Positions 16,946 to 26,443 of a stretch of 64,000 nt of DNA are shown piece after piece; position 1 is the first letter of the stretch; every line of letters starts with the position of its first letter. Source of the DNA: Hallerella sp963597395 (GTDB lineage Bacteria > Fibrobacterota > Fibrobacteria > Fibrobacterales > Fibrobacteraceae); assembly GCA_963597395.1 (NCBI GenBank), contig CAVBPX010000002.1, forward strand, positions 1 to 64,000, written 5' to 3'. The position numbers were made by a program, and so were the translations under genes. The notes under the pieces are model-generated. The model saw nothing but the letters and a program-made list of their open reading frames with translations, was not told the origin of the DNA and made no database searches.

Positions 16946-19447
16946 TTAGCCGAGGACGACTTCGACCTTGTGCGTCCCCTTCGTAAAGATCGGGGCGACA
17001 TTCGAGTCGATTTCCTTGCCGTCAACGACCATCTTCGCGACACCCTTGCAAACGTGGTCCGGGTTCTTCACGGAGATTTCGTAGGTGGCGCCGCGGAACT
17101 TGCGGACCGCTTCAAAGCCGTCCCACTTCGACGGAATGCACGGATCGACGACGAGGCCGTTGTAGCTCGCGCGGATGCCCAGAATGTATTGCGTCGCGGC
17201 CTGGTAGGTCCAGGTCGAGGTTCCGGAAAGCCACGCGTTGCGGCCCATGCCGAACTGCTTGTGTTCGTTGCCGAGAATGTTCTGCGGGTAGCAATACGGC
17301 TCGGATTCGAAGACGTCGAGAATGTCGTTCTTCGCCGCCGGATTGATCTGGCAGTAGTAATTGTAGGCGTTGTCGCCGCGGCCGAGGATTGTTTCGGCAA
17401 TCATCACCCACGGGTTCGTGTGGAGGAAGATGCCGCCGTTTTCCTTCGCTCCGGGAGGATACGTGGAAATGCCGCCCACGGTCGGGTCGAATCCGCGGTA
17501 GCCCGGGGTCGAGCTCTTGACGCCATATTGCGTATTCAAAAGCTTGTTCAGGCTGTCCATGCCCTGCTTGGCGTGTTCGCCGCTTGCGATGCCGCCGATG
17601 ATGGGCCAGGACTGGCCATTGCAATAGATTTTGCCGTATTTCGCCTTGTTCGTGCCGTAGGCGTTGCCGTCCTTGTCGAACCAGCGGACCCACCACTTGC
17701 CGTCCCAGGCGCTTTCGTTGAAGGCCTTCTTCACGTCCTCGTACCAGCCCTTGTACATTTCGACAGCGGCCGTGTCGCCGAGGTGTTCCTCGATGTCCAT
17801 CATTTCGAGCAGGGCCTTTGCATAGAGGGCCGTGTTGAACGTGGACTCCGCACCGAGCGGAAGGTTCATGCAGTCGTTCCAGTCGGCAAATCCGAGAAGC
17901 GGAAGACCGTGCTTTCCGAGATGCGTGCGCGTAAAGTTCAGGCTGCGCTTCAGGTGTTCGAGGATGGTTCCCTTTTCGCGTTCGGCGCGCTTTTTGCCTT
18001 TCTCGTAGAACGGGATTTCTTCCTTCAGAAGGTCCATCTTTCCCGTTTCCTTGAGGTAGCTAGCGACGGTCAGAACGATCCAGAGATGGTCATCGCCATA
18101 CCAGTCCGCATAGAGGTGGTTTCCGTCGGCATCGACCGCATTTGCCTTTTCGCGGGAGTCGCCTTCGTTCGCTTCGCTTCCGGTGTCCTCGGCGAGGGCG
18201 AGCGGCGCATACTGGTGCATGGCGTTGCCTTCGGGACGCTGGACGGAAATGAGGTTCTTGGTGAGGAGAAGGGCCTCTTCCGGCATGTGGCTCATGACGC
18301 CCATCAGGTCCTGCGTGGAATCGCGGTATCCGATGCCGCGGCTCGTTCCGTAGCCCAGCTGATAGAGCGACAGGTAACGGCTCCAGTTCTTGGTCGTGTG
18401 GCATTGGCGCGGGTTGTGGACGTTCACCATCGTGTTGAAGGAAGCGTCCGGGGTCTTCACCTGGATTGTTTCGAGATACTTGTTCCAGAAGGCGGCGAGA
18501 TCGGCAAAGGCCTTATCGACATTCTTCAGGTCGCGGTACTTCTTGATGGCCTTGGCAGCCACCTTCAGGCTCTGTTCCTGACCGAGCTGCGTGCAGGTGC
18601 GGAAGGTCTTCTTCGCGCCGATCTTTCCGGCGTGAATCATCAGGGCTGCGATATTGTCGCCGCGGTCGCATTCGCTGTTAGAAAGTTCCTTGCCGTCGAG
18701 GGAAAGCGGACGAGCCCATGAGCCCATCTCGTTTGCGCCGAGGAAAACGCGACGGTCGCCGTCAAAGCTCGAAACCTTGCAGTCGGCGGTCACGTAGTTT
18801 ACCGCGTAGTCGCGCTTCATGTAGGCATACTGTTCGAGGACGAGGTGACCGTCCTTTTCCTTGTGGGCCTTGAGGGTCATCGTCTGCGGAACCCAGTCCG
18901 CGTTCGTCAGCTGCTTTTCGGCTTCGAAGTGGCTGAACTCGTAAACCGGAACGATATCGACTTCCTTTGCACCGCCGGCGATGTTCGTCACCTGGATGTC
19001 CTGGAGAAGCGTATTCGACTTGGTCGGGACAAAGATTGTCACCTGGACGCGAAGACCGAAAGCCTCGGCAATCCAGCGGCTATACGAAAGTCCGACGTGG
19101 CATTCCCACTTGTCGAGCTTCGTGAGCGTTGGCACGTAGAACGGAGAAAACACCTTGTAGCCCTTTCCGTCCTTGACGCGAATATAGACGGTGCTCGCCT
19201 TGAAGTCCGAGCAGGGCATCTGGGCGATATACTTCGTGATGCGGTTGAGGGCGGGGTCGCCCTTGCAGACGAGAGTTCCGCCGGTCGTATCGACGATGCC
19301 GCCGAAGTCGAGCGTTCCCACGTAGTTGCACCACTTGATGGGCGTCGCGGGAGTTGTCAGAACGTATTCCTTGTTCGCATCATCGAAATAGCCGTATTTG
19401 CAGGCTGTCGCCTTGGATACCGGCTTTTTCTTCGTTTTTGCTTTCAT
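16946..19447 (-). CDS. GH94 phosphorylase (cellobiose/cellodextrin phosphorylase-like)
   Basis: 833 residues from the ATG at 19445-19447 with GGAG upstream. Glycoside hydrolase family 94: cytoplasmic phosphorolysis of beta-glucosides, saving ATP by releasing glucose 1-phosphate. Layout: N-terminal super-sandwich domain (residues ~10-300), helical linker, (alpha/alpha)6 barrel with RYLSLYQLGYGTSRGIGYRDSTQDLMG, DDHLWIVLTV and FADWNDCMN, whose Asp is the expected proton donor, then a C-terminal jelly roll. No signal peptide, as expected. It follows a PadR regulator by 28 bp on the same strand. Cellobiose phosphorylase is the likeliest role; cellodextrin or laminaribiose specificity cannot be excluded by eye. 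Confidence 0.9.
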   Translation of the reverse strand: MKAKTKKKPVSKATACKYGYFDDANKEYVLTTPATPIKWCNYVGTLDFGGIVDTTGGTLVCKGDPALNRITKYIAQMPCSDFKASTVYIRVKDGKGYKVFSPFYVPTLTKLDKWECHVGLSYSRWIAEAFGLRVQVTIFVPTKSNTLLQDIQVTNIAGGAKEVDIVPVYEFSHFEAEKQLTNADWVPQTMTLKAHKEKDGHLVLEQYAYMKRDYAVNYVTADCKVSSFDGDRRVFLGANEMGSWARPLSLDGKELSNSECDRGDNIAALMIHAGKIGAKKTFRTCTQLGQEQSLKVAAKAIKKYRDLKNVDKAFADLAAFWNKYLETIQVKTPDASFNTMVNVHNPRQCHTTKNWSRYLSLYQLGYGTSRGIGYRDSTQDLMGVMSHMPEEALLLTKNLISVQRPEGNAMHQYAPLALAEDTGSEANEGDSREKANAVDADGNHLYADWYGDDHLWIVLTVASYLKETGKMDLLKEEIPFYEKGKKRAEREKGTILEHLKRSLNFTRTHLGKHGLPLLGFADWNDCMNLPLGAESTFNTALYAKALLEMMDIEEHLGDTAAVEMYKGWYEDVKKAFNESAWDGKWWVRWFDKDGNAYGTNKAKYGKIYCNGQSWPIIGGIASGEHAKQGMDSLNKLLNTQYGVKSSTPGYRGFDPTVGGISTYPPGAKENGGIFLHTNPWVMIAETILGRGDNAYNYYCQINPAAKNDILDVFESEPYCYPQNILGNEHKQFGMGRNAWLSGTSTWTYQAATQYILGIRASYNGLVVDPCIPSKWDGFEAVRKFRGATYEISVKNPDHVCKGVAKMVVDGKEIDSNVAPIFTKGTHKVEVVLG

Positions 19448-19475
19448 TTTATCTCCGTGGATGGTTGATGAAAAA

Positions 19476-20069
19476 TCAGGTGTTTCCGCCGAACTGGCGG
19501 GAGCCGAAATTGATGTAGAAGTAGCCGCCGAGCTTTGACTTCTTTTGCGGATCGCGCAAAATGGAGATGGCGGCGCGCGTGTATTTGAGTTCAACCAGAA
19601 TGTGGTCGCGGCTCATGCAGTTGAGGAAAGGGCCTTCCGGGTAGAGCGTCGGGCGAGGTTCCTCGTCTATCATCTTCTGCAGGCGTTCGAGCTCCTCGAG
19701 AAGCTTCTTTTCGTGGACTTCGAGTACGCGGGCCGTGTCAATCGGATCGACCGCATACAAAAAGGCGTAGCCGAGCGTCCGGGGGTCATCGTTAAAACCC
19801 GTCAGATGACGCAGGACCTCTTTCTTCAAGACCTCCGAACCCTTGTCCAGAATATGATAGACGGTGCGTTCCGGGCGGTTGCCGTCGCGTTCGACGCGCC
19901 CTTCGATGGACCCGTTCTTTTCGAGGCGCGTCAGGCGGTTGTAGATGGTCGAGGTGCTGATCTTTGCCCAACGGTCGAGTTCGCGCGTGCGAATTTCCGT
20001 CATAATGTCATAGCCGCTGCGCTCATGTTCCTTGATGAGGCCGAGCAAAACGAGGTCGTAACGATTCAT
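19476..20069 (-). CDS. PadR-family transcriptional regulator
   Basis: 197 residues. Residues 1-80 are a PadR winged helix (LVLLGLIKEHERSGYDIMTEIRTRELDRWAKISTSTIYNRLTRLEKNGSIEGR...RTVYHIL). The rest is the Vir_act_alpha_C-type helical dimerisation part (EVLKKEVLRHL, EVHEKKLLEELERLQKMI). PadR proteins are mostly repressors relieved by small ligands. It is 28 bp upstream of the GH94 gene and probably controls it together with its own gene. A TAAATT box 22 nt ahead of the ATG and a GGAGA ribosome site mark a normal leader. Confidence 0.88.
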   Translation of the reverse strand: MNRYDLVLLGLIKEHERSGYDIMTEIRTRELDRWAKISTSTIYNRLTRLEKNGSIEGRVERDGNRPERTVYHILDKGSEVLKKEVLRHLTGFNDDPRTLGYAFLYAVDPIDTARVLEVHEKKLLEELERLQKMIDEEPRPTLYPEGPFLNCMSRDHILVELKYTRAAISILRDPQKKSKLGGYFYINFGSRQFGGNT

Positions 20070-20160
20070 TCTTGGATTCTCCGATATTCCAATTTAGATT
20101 ATTATCGAATGAAAGTGCAACATTTTTTCGGCTGTTTCAAAAAATTTGCCGTTTTCGGGG

Positions 20161-20976
20161 TCAAATCTTCATGGTCCGATGCTCGGCGCGGAGTTTTGCA
20201 AGAGGCGCAAAGCTCACCATCGGAAATTCCGCAAAAAGGAAGAGAGCGACGGAAACGAGCGGAAAGACGACGAAAAGGACGGTCGAAACCGCGCCAAAGT
20301 AAAAGTATCCGAAGAATCCGCCGAGAAGGACCGCGGAAACAACCCGCGAAAGAACCGCCCCCGAGAATCCGGCGACAAGGGAGCCCGCAACGGGCGTTCC
20401 GAGCGAAAGTTCACGCCCCGTCCGAGCGGAAACGGCTAAAGCGTCCGCAAGGGAAAGCGCGACGAAGGAAAAGGTAAAAAGGAGCGGAAGCCCCGCGGAA
20501 TGCGAAACGGCAATCCAGAAAAACGCCGAGAGCATCACGGGCAAGAACGCCTTGAAAAGTGCGACGCGGACGACAAAATAAAAGACCATGGAAACGACAA
20601 AAAGGCAGGCGACGACATACGCGGCATAGGGACAGCAGCCGAGCGAAACGCACCCGGCAAAAACAAGGACCGCCGAGACGAGAAAGCCGGCCGCCGCCGA
20701 AAACCCGCCGAGAAAAACGCGCAAAAGAAAGAGAGCCAGGAAAATTCCGCCGAAAACGGAAAGGAAGAGAACGTCCGAGGACGCCTCCCCGGAAGAAAGC
20801 GCGGAAATTTCCTTTGCCGCGGCAAAGCCCGAATTTTGAACGTCCCCGATGGACGCGGAAAAGTCCCGGGCAAATATCACGTACAGGACGGCAAAGACCA
20901 CAAGAAAAATCAGACGGAAGCGGAGAAGAATCTCTCCAAAAGCCTGCAAGCGAGTCGTTTTCTTTCTCAAATCCAT
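20161..20976 (-). CDS. integral membrane protein, half-size MMPL/RND-like
   Basis: 271 residues from the ATG at 20974-20976 (MDLRKKTTRLQAFGEILLRFR). One N-terminal membrane segment, a short exposed loop (ARDFSASIGDVQNSGFAAAKEISALSSGE), then about five more segments. FVALSLADALAVSARTGRELSLGTPVAGSLVAGFSGAVLSRVVSAVLLGGFFGYF recalls the membrane half of MMPL/SecDF-type RND proteins, but it lacks the large periplasmic domains and the second half. Relation is inference. It starts 4 bp after the PorU-like gene and is the last gene of that operon, so a role beside surface-protein maturation is possible. Confidence 0.68.
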   Translation of the reverse strand: MDLRKKTTRLQAFGEILLRFRLIFLVVFAVLYVIFARDFSASIGDVQNSGFAAAKEISALSSGEASSDVLFLSVFGGIFLALFLLRVFLGGFSAAAGFLVSAVLVFAGCVSLGCCPYAAYVVACLFVVSMVFYFVVRVALFKAFLPVMLSAFFWIAVSHSAGLPLLFTFSFVALSLADALAVSARTGRELSLGTPVAGSLVAGFSGAVLSRVVSAVLLGGFFGYFYFGAVSTVLFVVFPLVSVALFLFAEFPMVSFAPLAKLRAEHRTMKI

Positions 20977-20980
20977 AAGA

Positions 20981-23900
20981 CTACCTCGAAATGACGAGTT
21001 TCTGTTTTTTGCGGAACGTCCTGGCCTTGACGCCGTCCGAGGCGGGAACCTTGGACTGTACGATGTAGTGGTAAAGCCCGTTGGCGAGCTTTCGACCGTA
21101 AAAGTCCCTGCCGTCCCACGTGGTGACGCCCGAAACGGCATTCGGGATGCGGTTCACCAGCCGCCCGTTCTGGTTGTAAATGAAGATGGTGACGTTTGCG
21201 GAATGTCCGACGGCGAGGTCCTTGAAGTAGAACGTGGTGCCCTTCCGCTTCATCGGGTTCGGAACATTGAAGACGTCGGCAAGCCCCTCGGAAAGACCGT
21301 CCGTAATCTGGACCTTGACGGTTCGCGACGCGGCGTTTCCGACGATATCGTGCGCAAAGACCTTAAAAGTGTATAGGCCCGCAGGATACTTGCTTTCGCC
21401 GAACGTCATCCGGGCGACGGCCTTTTTGCTCGTCTGTTCCAGATAGGGAGAAGGATGGAACGGGGCGACGGAAACGGCCTCGCCGAGCACTTCAAAAGAA
21501 ATTCCCTCGTCGGCCTCTTCGCGAAAATCGATGGCCGTTGAATCCGTCACGGAAACGGAAAGGCACGCCGGGGACGCGAGCGTAACGGTCTCCCCTTCCG
21601 AGAAGAACGTTCCGGATGCGGGCGAAAGACAGCTCTGGATGCGGATTTCGGGCGGGAGCGTATCGTTTTTGATGATGGAATCCGCATAGGGAGAGGTTCC
21701 GGAAATGGCGAGGCCCGAAACCAGGGAACGCCCGACGGATGACGTGGATTTTCCGCTTGCCCAAAGGCGTATTTCCGCGGCGGTATCGCCGAAGGCGAGC
21801 TTTCTCGGCGTAATGAATTCCACGGAGAAGCGTCCGTCCTTCACATCCACATCCTCGCTAAAAATTTGCGCGCCGTCATAGAGGACCGCGACGGAATCCT
21901 CGCGGGCGGGTTCCTCGCTCAGCTTTTTCTCGTAGGTCTGTTCCAAAATGGAAACGTGGAGAGTTCCCTGCGAAATGCCTCCGACCGTTCCCGAAATCTT
22001 CATGCTGTCGAGGGCGCGAAGCGTGTCGATTTTTTGATCGAGCCTTACGGAGAGCTTTGAAATGGGCATCTGGACGACCGGTTCGCCGAGAAGGACGTAA
22101 CGTTCGTTGTTTTCGCGCTGGCTCTTTCCCAGGTAGAGGGTCGCGTTCTTCGCTTCGCGGAAAGCCTCGCCGAGCGTTTTCCCCGTCGGGAACAGCGCAT
22201 TTTGCATCAGGGACTTTCCAAAGACTCGGTTGTAGCTTCCGAAAGTTTCGCGGGTCGCTCCGATAGAGGCTATCGCTCCGCGGCGGGAGGCCTGGATGAA
22301 CGTCTCGGAAAGGGACGTTTCGTCGCCTGTGTCAAAGCGCGCCACCGTGCACGAAAAGGATCCGAGAATCGTGTAGCGGGATTCGTTCGAAAGGTTCGAA
22401 ATGTAGGATGGCTTCATGAGGCCCTCATAGGCCCAATCGGTGATGGAACCGTGTCCGAAATAAATCGTAAAAAGGGAGCCCCGGTTGATGCGGCTGATGA
22501 GATCCGTCGAAGCGGAAGACTTTTGGCCAGCGCCGTCCGCCGTATAGTCCAAAAGGTAAATTTTGCCTATGTCCAGGTGAAAGTTTTCGTCTTCGGCGCG
22601 GTCAAAGAGCGAACGGGCCAAATCCTCGGCGGATCCCGTATGCTCGATGAGGTCCGCGGCATATCCCGTCCAGGCGTCGTCCGCGGAAACCACGATGGAA
22701 TTTCGCCAGGAACCGTTGTCCGCGCGGGAAACGTTTTCGTGTTCCTCGATTTTTTCGTTGTAGGCGTTAAAATCCGAAACGCTCGACAGCGGGAGGCGTC
22801 CCACATTTAAGTCCAGGTCGTAGTTTCCGCCCAAAATCCTTTCACCGGAATCGAGAACGGCAAAAAAGTCCTCAAAGACGCCGTTTTCCATTTCGAAGGG
22901 AGGAATCCAGTTCGTCTTGAAACCGGAATGCACGCCGCGGTAGTCAAAGTTTCCGTTCCCGGCGAGAACGACAAACGAAAGGTTTGGCGAAACGCTCCGG
23001 GCATAGGCGAGATAGTTCCGGATGGCGACCGGGTCCGCGGCCCCTCCCGAATAGGCGCGGTAAATGTCCTCGGCGAGAACCACCGAAGTCCGATACGATT
23101 TAAAAGCCTTTCCTTCGGAGCGAAAACGCGCCAGTTCCACGGCCGGAGTCTGGAACGCTTCCGGTGCGACAATCAGGTATTCGGTCTTGGACGATATTCG
23201 CGAAATGTCCTGCAGGACTCCGTCGATTTTGGCGGGAACCGACTCGATTTTTGCCGGCTTGCGAAAAGCCTTTGCATTGTACACAAGATAACGAACATCC
23301 TCGTTTGCGGAAACGCTGTCGCTAAAGTATCCGTTTTGGACGGAAAGGAGCCCTTCGGGCCGAAAGTTCCGGAACTTCAGTACACGGAGATTTTCCCCGC
23401 CCGAGACGGGAATCCGGATGTTTCCGCTTGCGCGGCCGGGAAGGATCCAGTCCGCGGTATCGTTTTCGACGGCGGGATTCCACGGGTAGGCAATCGAAAA
23501 TCCGTCAAAGCGGTCAAAGTGTTTTCCGTTCGGAAGCATGCGAAGCGAAAAAGCATTTCCGGAAGCCTTGAGTGCGGAGGTTTCGAACTCGAAATTTCCG
23601 CCGGGGAGAAGCCGCGCATAGTCCGTGTAGGAGGAGCCGTTGACGTCAAAGCGAAAGCGGATGTCCGCCATGCGATAAGCGTAATCCAGGTCCGAAAGTC
23701 CCGTGTTCGCTTCCTGCCTGGTTCCGTCCGACAAGGAAGAGGTGTAGGTGGAACGGTGCGGCATGTAGGAAAGGGATACGTAGGCTTTTCCGCTTTGCAG
23801 GTTCGGAAGCGTCGCGTTTTTTATCGAATAGAGGCTAGCCGAAGAGACTTCGAGCGTATCGTTCGGGGAATTCCAGAACCAGAACCATTCCTTGCCGGTC

Positions 23901-25057
23901 GATTCTTCCCAGCCGCCGTCATTACCAAAGTACGTGTCGCGGAGAAGCGCATCCTTTTCGGTGCGGACATAGCGCAAAACGGAAAGTTCCTTTCCCGAAG
24001 ACCCCGCGGAGAGTTCCGAGAGCCTCGCGCCCGTTCCCGAAGGAGACCATCCCAATTGAAAATACTGGTAAAAACTGTAGGGCGAGGACGAATAAAAATA
24101 TTCCATGCCGGAGCCCGAAAGGCTCAAGTCCGAAAGGTCCGCACGCTTCCAAAGGGAGCTTCCATACCCGGCAAAAAATAGCGTGTCGCCGTCGTCAAAC
24201 GTACCGTCGGCCGCAAGCGTTCCCGGTCCGTGGTCGCGGACGTCTATCGGAATTTCAAAGGCCCGGTTCGGAAGCGTTTCCGCGGAAGAGTGAATTACGT
24301 CGGACATCGTATCCTGCGGGGCGCCGTAAAGGCGAATCTTTTCGATGGGAATTCCTTCGCAGTCGGACGCCCGCGAAGCTTCCCGACACGCCGAATAGAC
24401 TTGTGAGAACGTGACCGCGTAAAGCCCGTCCTCCGACATGCTTCCGTTTTCCTTGTCGCCAATTAAAAAACGAGCGAGCCAGTTTACGTTCGACAAGTCC
24501 GAAGAGGCGCTTTTCCGCAAGAGTTTCGAGGCGCGGGACTTTGTGCCGAAAGAGGCGGCTCCCTTCGGATTTTTGACGTTTGAAAGAAGGCGGTTACCGG
24601 GGCGAATGTTTTCCGCCGTTCCCGAAAAGGTGACGCTCACCCGGAAATTTTTACGTACGAGGACGGAAGTGCCCGATACGCGGAGGAGCGGCACAAGGAC
24701 GTCCACCGTCCAAACGCCGTCCCAGAGTTTTGGCGAAGAAACTTCGACGGAGGCGTTCGAAAGGGAATCTTCCGCACACCATGTTTTGGGAAAACTTTCC
24801 GAAAGCGAGTCCGTAAGGCGGACGGAAGGCTTTGCGTTTGCAGGAACGGCAATCCGGTAAGAGCGATAGGGCATCTTTGACCGGTCCCTGTAAACCGCAT
24901 TTTCCGGAAACATCCGATGCCCGCTTCCTTCGCACGGAACGGGCAAAACGCCGGAGACACCGTCCCTAAAAACAAACCGCGAACGGGAATCCTCGACGGT
25001 TTCGAAAGCCCACAGGGCGGAGCATATCGCCAAAACGAAAAAGAGGGCGCTTCGCAC
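20981..25057 (-). CDS. PorU-like C25 (gingipain-family) peptidase with C-terminal sorting/FlgD-like domain
   Basis: 1358 residues; GTG start at 25055-25057 with GGAGG ten bases upstream; signal peptide to about residue 17. Residues ~630-1000 are a C25 peptidase: YLIVAPEAFQTPAVELARFRSEGKAFKSYRTSVV, SFVVLAGNGNFDYRG, TIYFGHGSITDW with the catalytic His (~866) and GSFSCTVARFDTGDETSLSETF with the catalytic Cys (~902). The tail (FNVPNPMKRKGTTFYF...IYNQNGRLVNRI...TWDGRDFYGRKLANGLYHYIV) is the FlgD-Ig/type A sorting-like fold. PorU is the type IX secretion sortase that removes such tails and attaches cargo to the surface; size and layout fit. Other C25 proteases have the same core, so sortase is inference. 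The GH9 in this window has a similar C-terminal tail. Confidence 0.83.
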   Translation of the reverse strand: MRSALFFVLAICSALWAFETVEDSRSRFVFRDGVSGVLPVPCEGSGHRMFPENAVYRDRSKMPYRSYRIAVPANAKPSVRLTDSLSESFPKTWCAEDSLSNASVEVSSPKLWDGVWTVDVLVPLLRVSGTSVLVRKNFRVSVTFSGTAENIRPGNRLLSNVKNPKGAASFGTKSRASKLLRKSASSDLSNVNWLARFLIGDKENGSMSEDGLYAVTFSQVYSACREASRASDCEGIPIEKIRLYGAPQDTMSDVIHSSAETLPNRAFEIPIDVRDHGPGTLAADGTFDDGDTLFFAGYGSSLWKRADLSDLSLSGSGMEYFYSSSPYSFYQYFQLGWSPSGTGARLSELSAGSSGKELSVLRYVRTEKDALLRDTYFGNDGGWEESTGKEWFWFWNSPNDTLEVSSASLYSIKNATLPNLQSGKAYVSLSYMPHRSTYTSSLSDGTRQEANTGLSDLDYAYRMADIRFRFDVNGSSYTDYARLLPGGNFEFETSALKASGNAFSLRMLPNGKHFDRFDGFSIAYPWNPAVENDTADWILPGRASGNIRIPVSGGENLRVLKFRNFRPEGLLSVQNGYFSDSVSANEDVRYLVYNAKAFRKPAKIESVPAKIDGVLQDISRISSKTEYLIVAPEAFQTPAVELARFRSEGKAFKSYRTSVVLAEDIYRAYSGGAADPVAIRNYLAYARSVSPNLSFVVLAGNGNFDYRGVHSGFKTNWIPPFEMENGVFEDFFAVLDSGERILGGNYDLDLNVGRLPLSSVSDFNAYNEKIEEHENVSRADNGSWRNSIVVSADDAWTGYAADLIEHTGSAEDLARSLFDRAEDENFHLDIGKIYLLDYTADGAGQKSSASTDLISRINRGSLFTIYFGHGSITDWAYEGLMKPSYISNLSNESRYTILGSFSCTVARFDTGDETSLSETFIQASRRGAIASIGATRETFGSYNRVFGKSLMQNALFPTGKTLGEAFREAKNATLYLGKSQRENNERYVLLGEPVVQMPISKLSVRLDQKIDTLRALDSMKISGTVGGISQGTLHVSILEQTYEKKLSEEPAREDSVAVLYDGAQIFSEDVDVKDGRFSVEFITPRKLAFGDTAAEIRLWASGKSTSSVGRSLVSGLAISGTSPYADSIIKNDTLPPEIRIQSCLSPASGTFFSEGETVTLASPACLSVSVTDSTAIDFREEADEGISFEVLGEAVSVAPFHPSPYLEQTSKKAVARMTFGESKYPAGLYTFKVFAHDIVGNAASRTVKVQITDGLSEGLADVFNVPNPMKRKGTTFYFKDLAVGHSANVTIFIYNQNGRLVNRIPNAVSGVTTWDGRDFYGRKLANGLYHYIVQSKVPASDGVKARTFRKKQKLVISR

Positions 25058-25060
25058 CGG

Positions 25061-26443
25061 CTACCGTCCTCCGACAAGAATGGAATCCACCTTGATGGTC
25101 GGCTGCCCGACCGTGACGGGAACGGATCCCGAAGAAGCTCCGCACACGCCGGCCGCAAGCGAAAAGTCGCTTCCGACCATCGAAATTTCGGAAAGGACAC
25201 GGTCGCCCTTGCCGATAAGGGTCGCGCCGCGCACCGGGCGTCCAATTTTTCCGTTTTCGATTTCGTAGCCTTCCTCGACCGCAAAATTGAACTCCCCCGT
25301 CGCCGGGTTTACGGATCCGCCGGCCATTTTCGACGCATAAAGTCCGTGTTCAACGCTTTCTATCATCGAATCGAAAGAATCCTTTCCCGGTGCAATGAAT
25401 GAGTTTCGCATCCGACTGACAGGCGCATACTTGTAGGACTCCCGACGGGCGTTTCCCGTGCGGGCGACGCCCGTTTCCAAGGCGCCGACCATATCGGACA
25501 TGTAGCTTTTAAGAACGCCGTTTTCGATGAGCACGGTTCGCTCCGCGGGCATTCCCTCGTCGTCAATCGCAATGCTTCCCCAGGAGCCCGGAATCGTCCC
25601 GTCGTCGATGGCCGTAAGGCACGGTTTCGCAACGACCTGTCCGAGCTTCCCCACAAAGGGGCTCGCATTACGTCGAATCGATTCCGTTTCGAGCGGATGC
25701 CCCACCGCCTCGTGAAAAATCACGCCGCCAAACCCGGGTCCCATCACAACGGGCATCATGCCTCCCGCAATGTGGCCAGCGTCAAGCATCCGAAGGGAAC
25801 GCTCCGCCGCCGATTGCGCAAGAAAAGGCGCGTTAAAGGCTTCGAGCGATTCGTATCCGGCTAGCGCACCGGGCGCCTCCCTCGAAACGATCTTTTCGGC
25901 GCCGTCCCCGGCCGTCACGTTAATCGCAAGGCGCGTGTGCACGCGAAAATCGCTCACGTTCACGCCCGAAGAGCTGATAATGTTCACGTGCGACGAAGAA
26001 TCGGAAATGCTCGCCGCCACCTGGCAAATTTTGGGCGAGACGCGGCGCGCGCTCGCATCCGCCGAATGCAAAAAGTCGAGCTTGTAGGAATTTCCGAGAA
26101 GTCCCGGGTCCAAAAATCCCGAATAGTTTACAGCCTTCAAAAGCGTTTCCGGGCTAAAATTCAAAACCTTTGGACCCGAACCCTTTTCACGGCCGAAGGC
26201 GAGCGTCCGGACCATATTCAACAGGGCATCCCTGCTTTCGTCGCTCGTAAAGGCGTAAAGGACCTCGGTTCCGAAAAGCAGCCGGACTCCGATGCCGAAT
26301 TCCGTTCCGGCCGACGCCGTCTCGATTTGGGAATCCTTGAGCAAAAGGCTTGAAGACCGCGTTTCCTCTTCGAAAATTTCCACGTAGTCCGCGCCGAAGC
26401 CGAGGCCCGCTTCCAAAATGGAATTTGCAACGTCCCGGTTCAT
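25061..26443 (-). CDS. tldD: TldD-type metalloprotease
   Basis: 460 residues of the TldD/PmbA family. The zinc motif HExxxH is visible as IFHEAVGHPLETE, followed by the family blocks GSWGSIAIDDEGMPAERTVLIENG, SYKYAPVSRMRNSFIAPG, EEGYEIENGKIGRPVRGATLIG and a closing MVGSDFSLAAGVCGASSGSVPVTVGQPTIKV. TldD carries the catalytic metal and normally pairs with PmbA/TldE to cut unfolded peptides, as in microcin or antitoxin maturation. No pmbA is next to it. It overlaps hisF by ATGA and ends 3 bp before the PorU-like start. Confidence 0.93.
   Translation of the reverse strand: MNRDVANSILEAGLGFGADYVEIFEEETRSSSLLLKDSQIETASAGTEFGIGVRLLFGTEVLYAFTSDESRDALLNMVRTLAFGREKGSGPKVLNFSPETLLKAVNYSGFLDPGLLGNSYKLDFLHSADASARRVSPKICQVAASISDSSSHVNIISSSGVNVSDFRVHTRLAINVTAGDGAEKIVSREAPGALAGYESLEAFNAPFLAQSAAERSLRMLDAGHIAGGMMPVVMGPGFGGVIFHEAVGHPLETESIRRNASPFVGKLGQVVAKPCLTAIDDGTIPGSWGSIAIDDEGMPAERTVLIENGVLKSYMSDMVGALETGVARTGNARRESYKYAPVSRMRNSFIAPGKDSFDSMIESVEHGLYASKMAGGSVNPATGEFNFAVEEGYEIENGKIGRPVRGATLIGKGDRVLSEISMVGSDFSLAAGVCGASSGSVPVTVGQPTIKVDSILVGGR

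Noticed and set aside
16970..18721. 583-codon plus-strand open frame
   Set aside because: Mirror of the GH94 gene; no domain or ribosome site.
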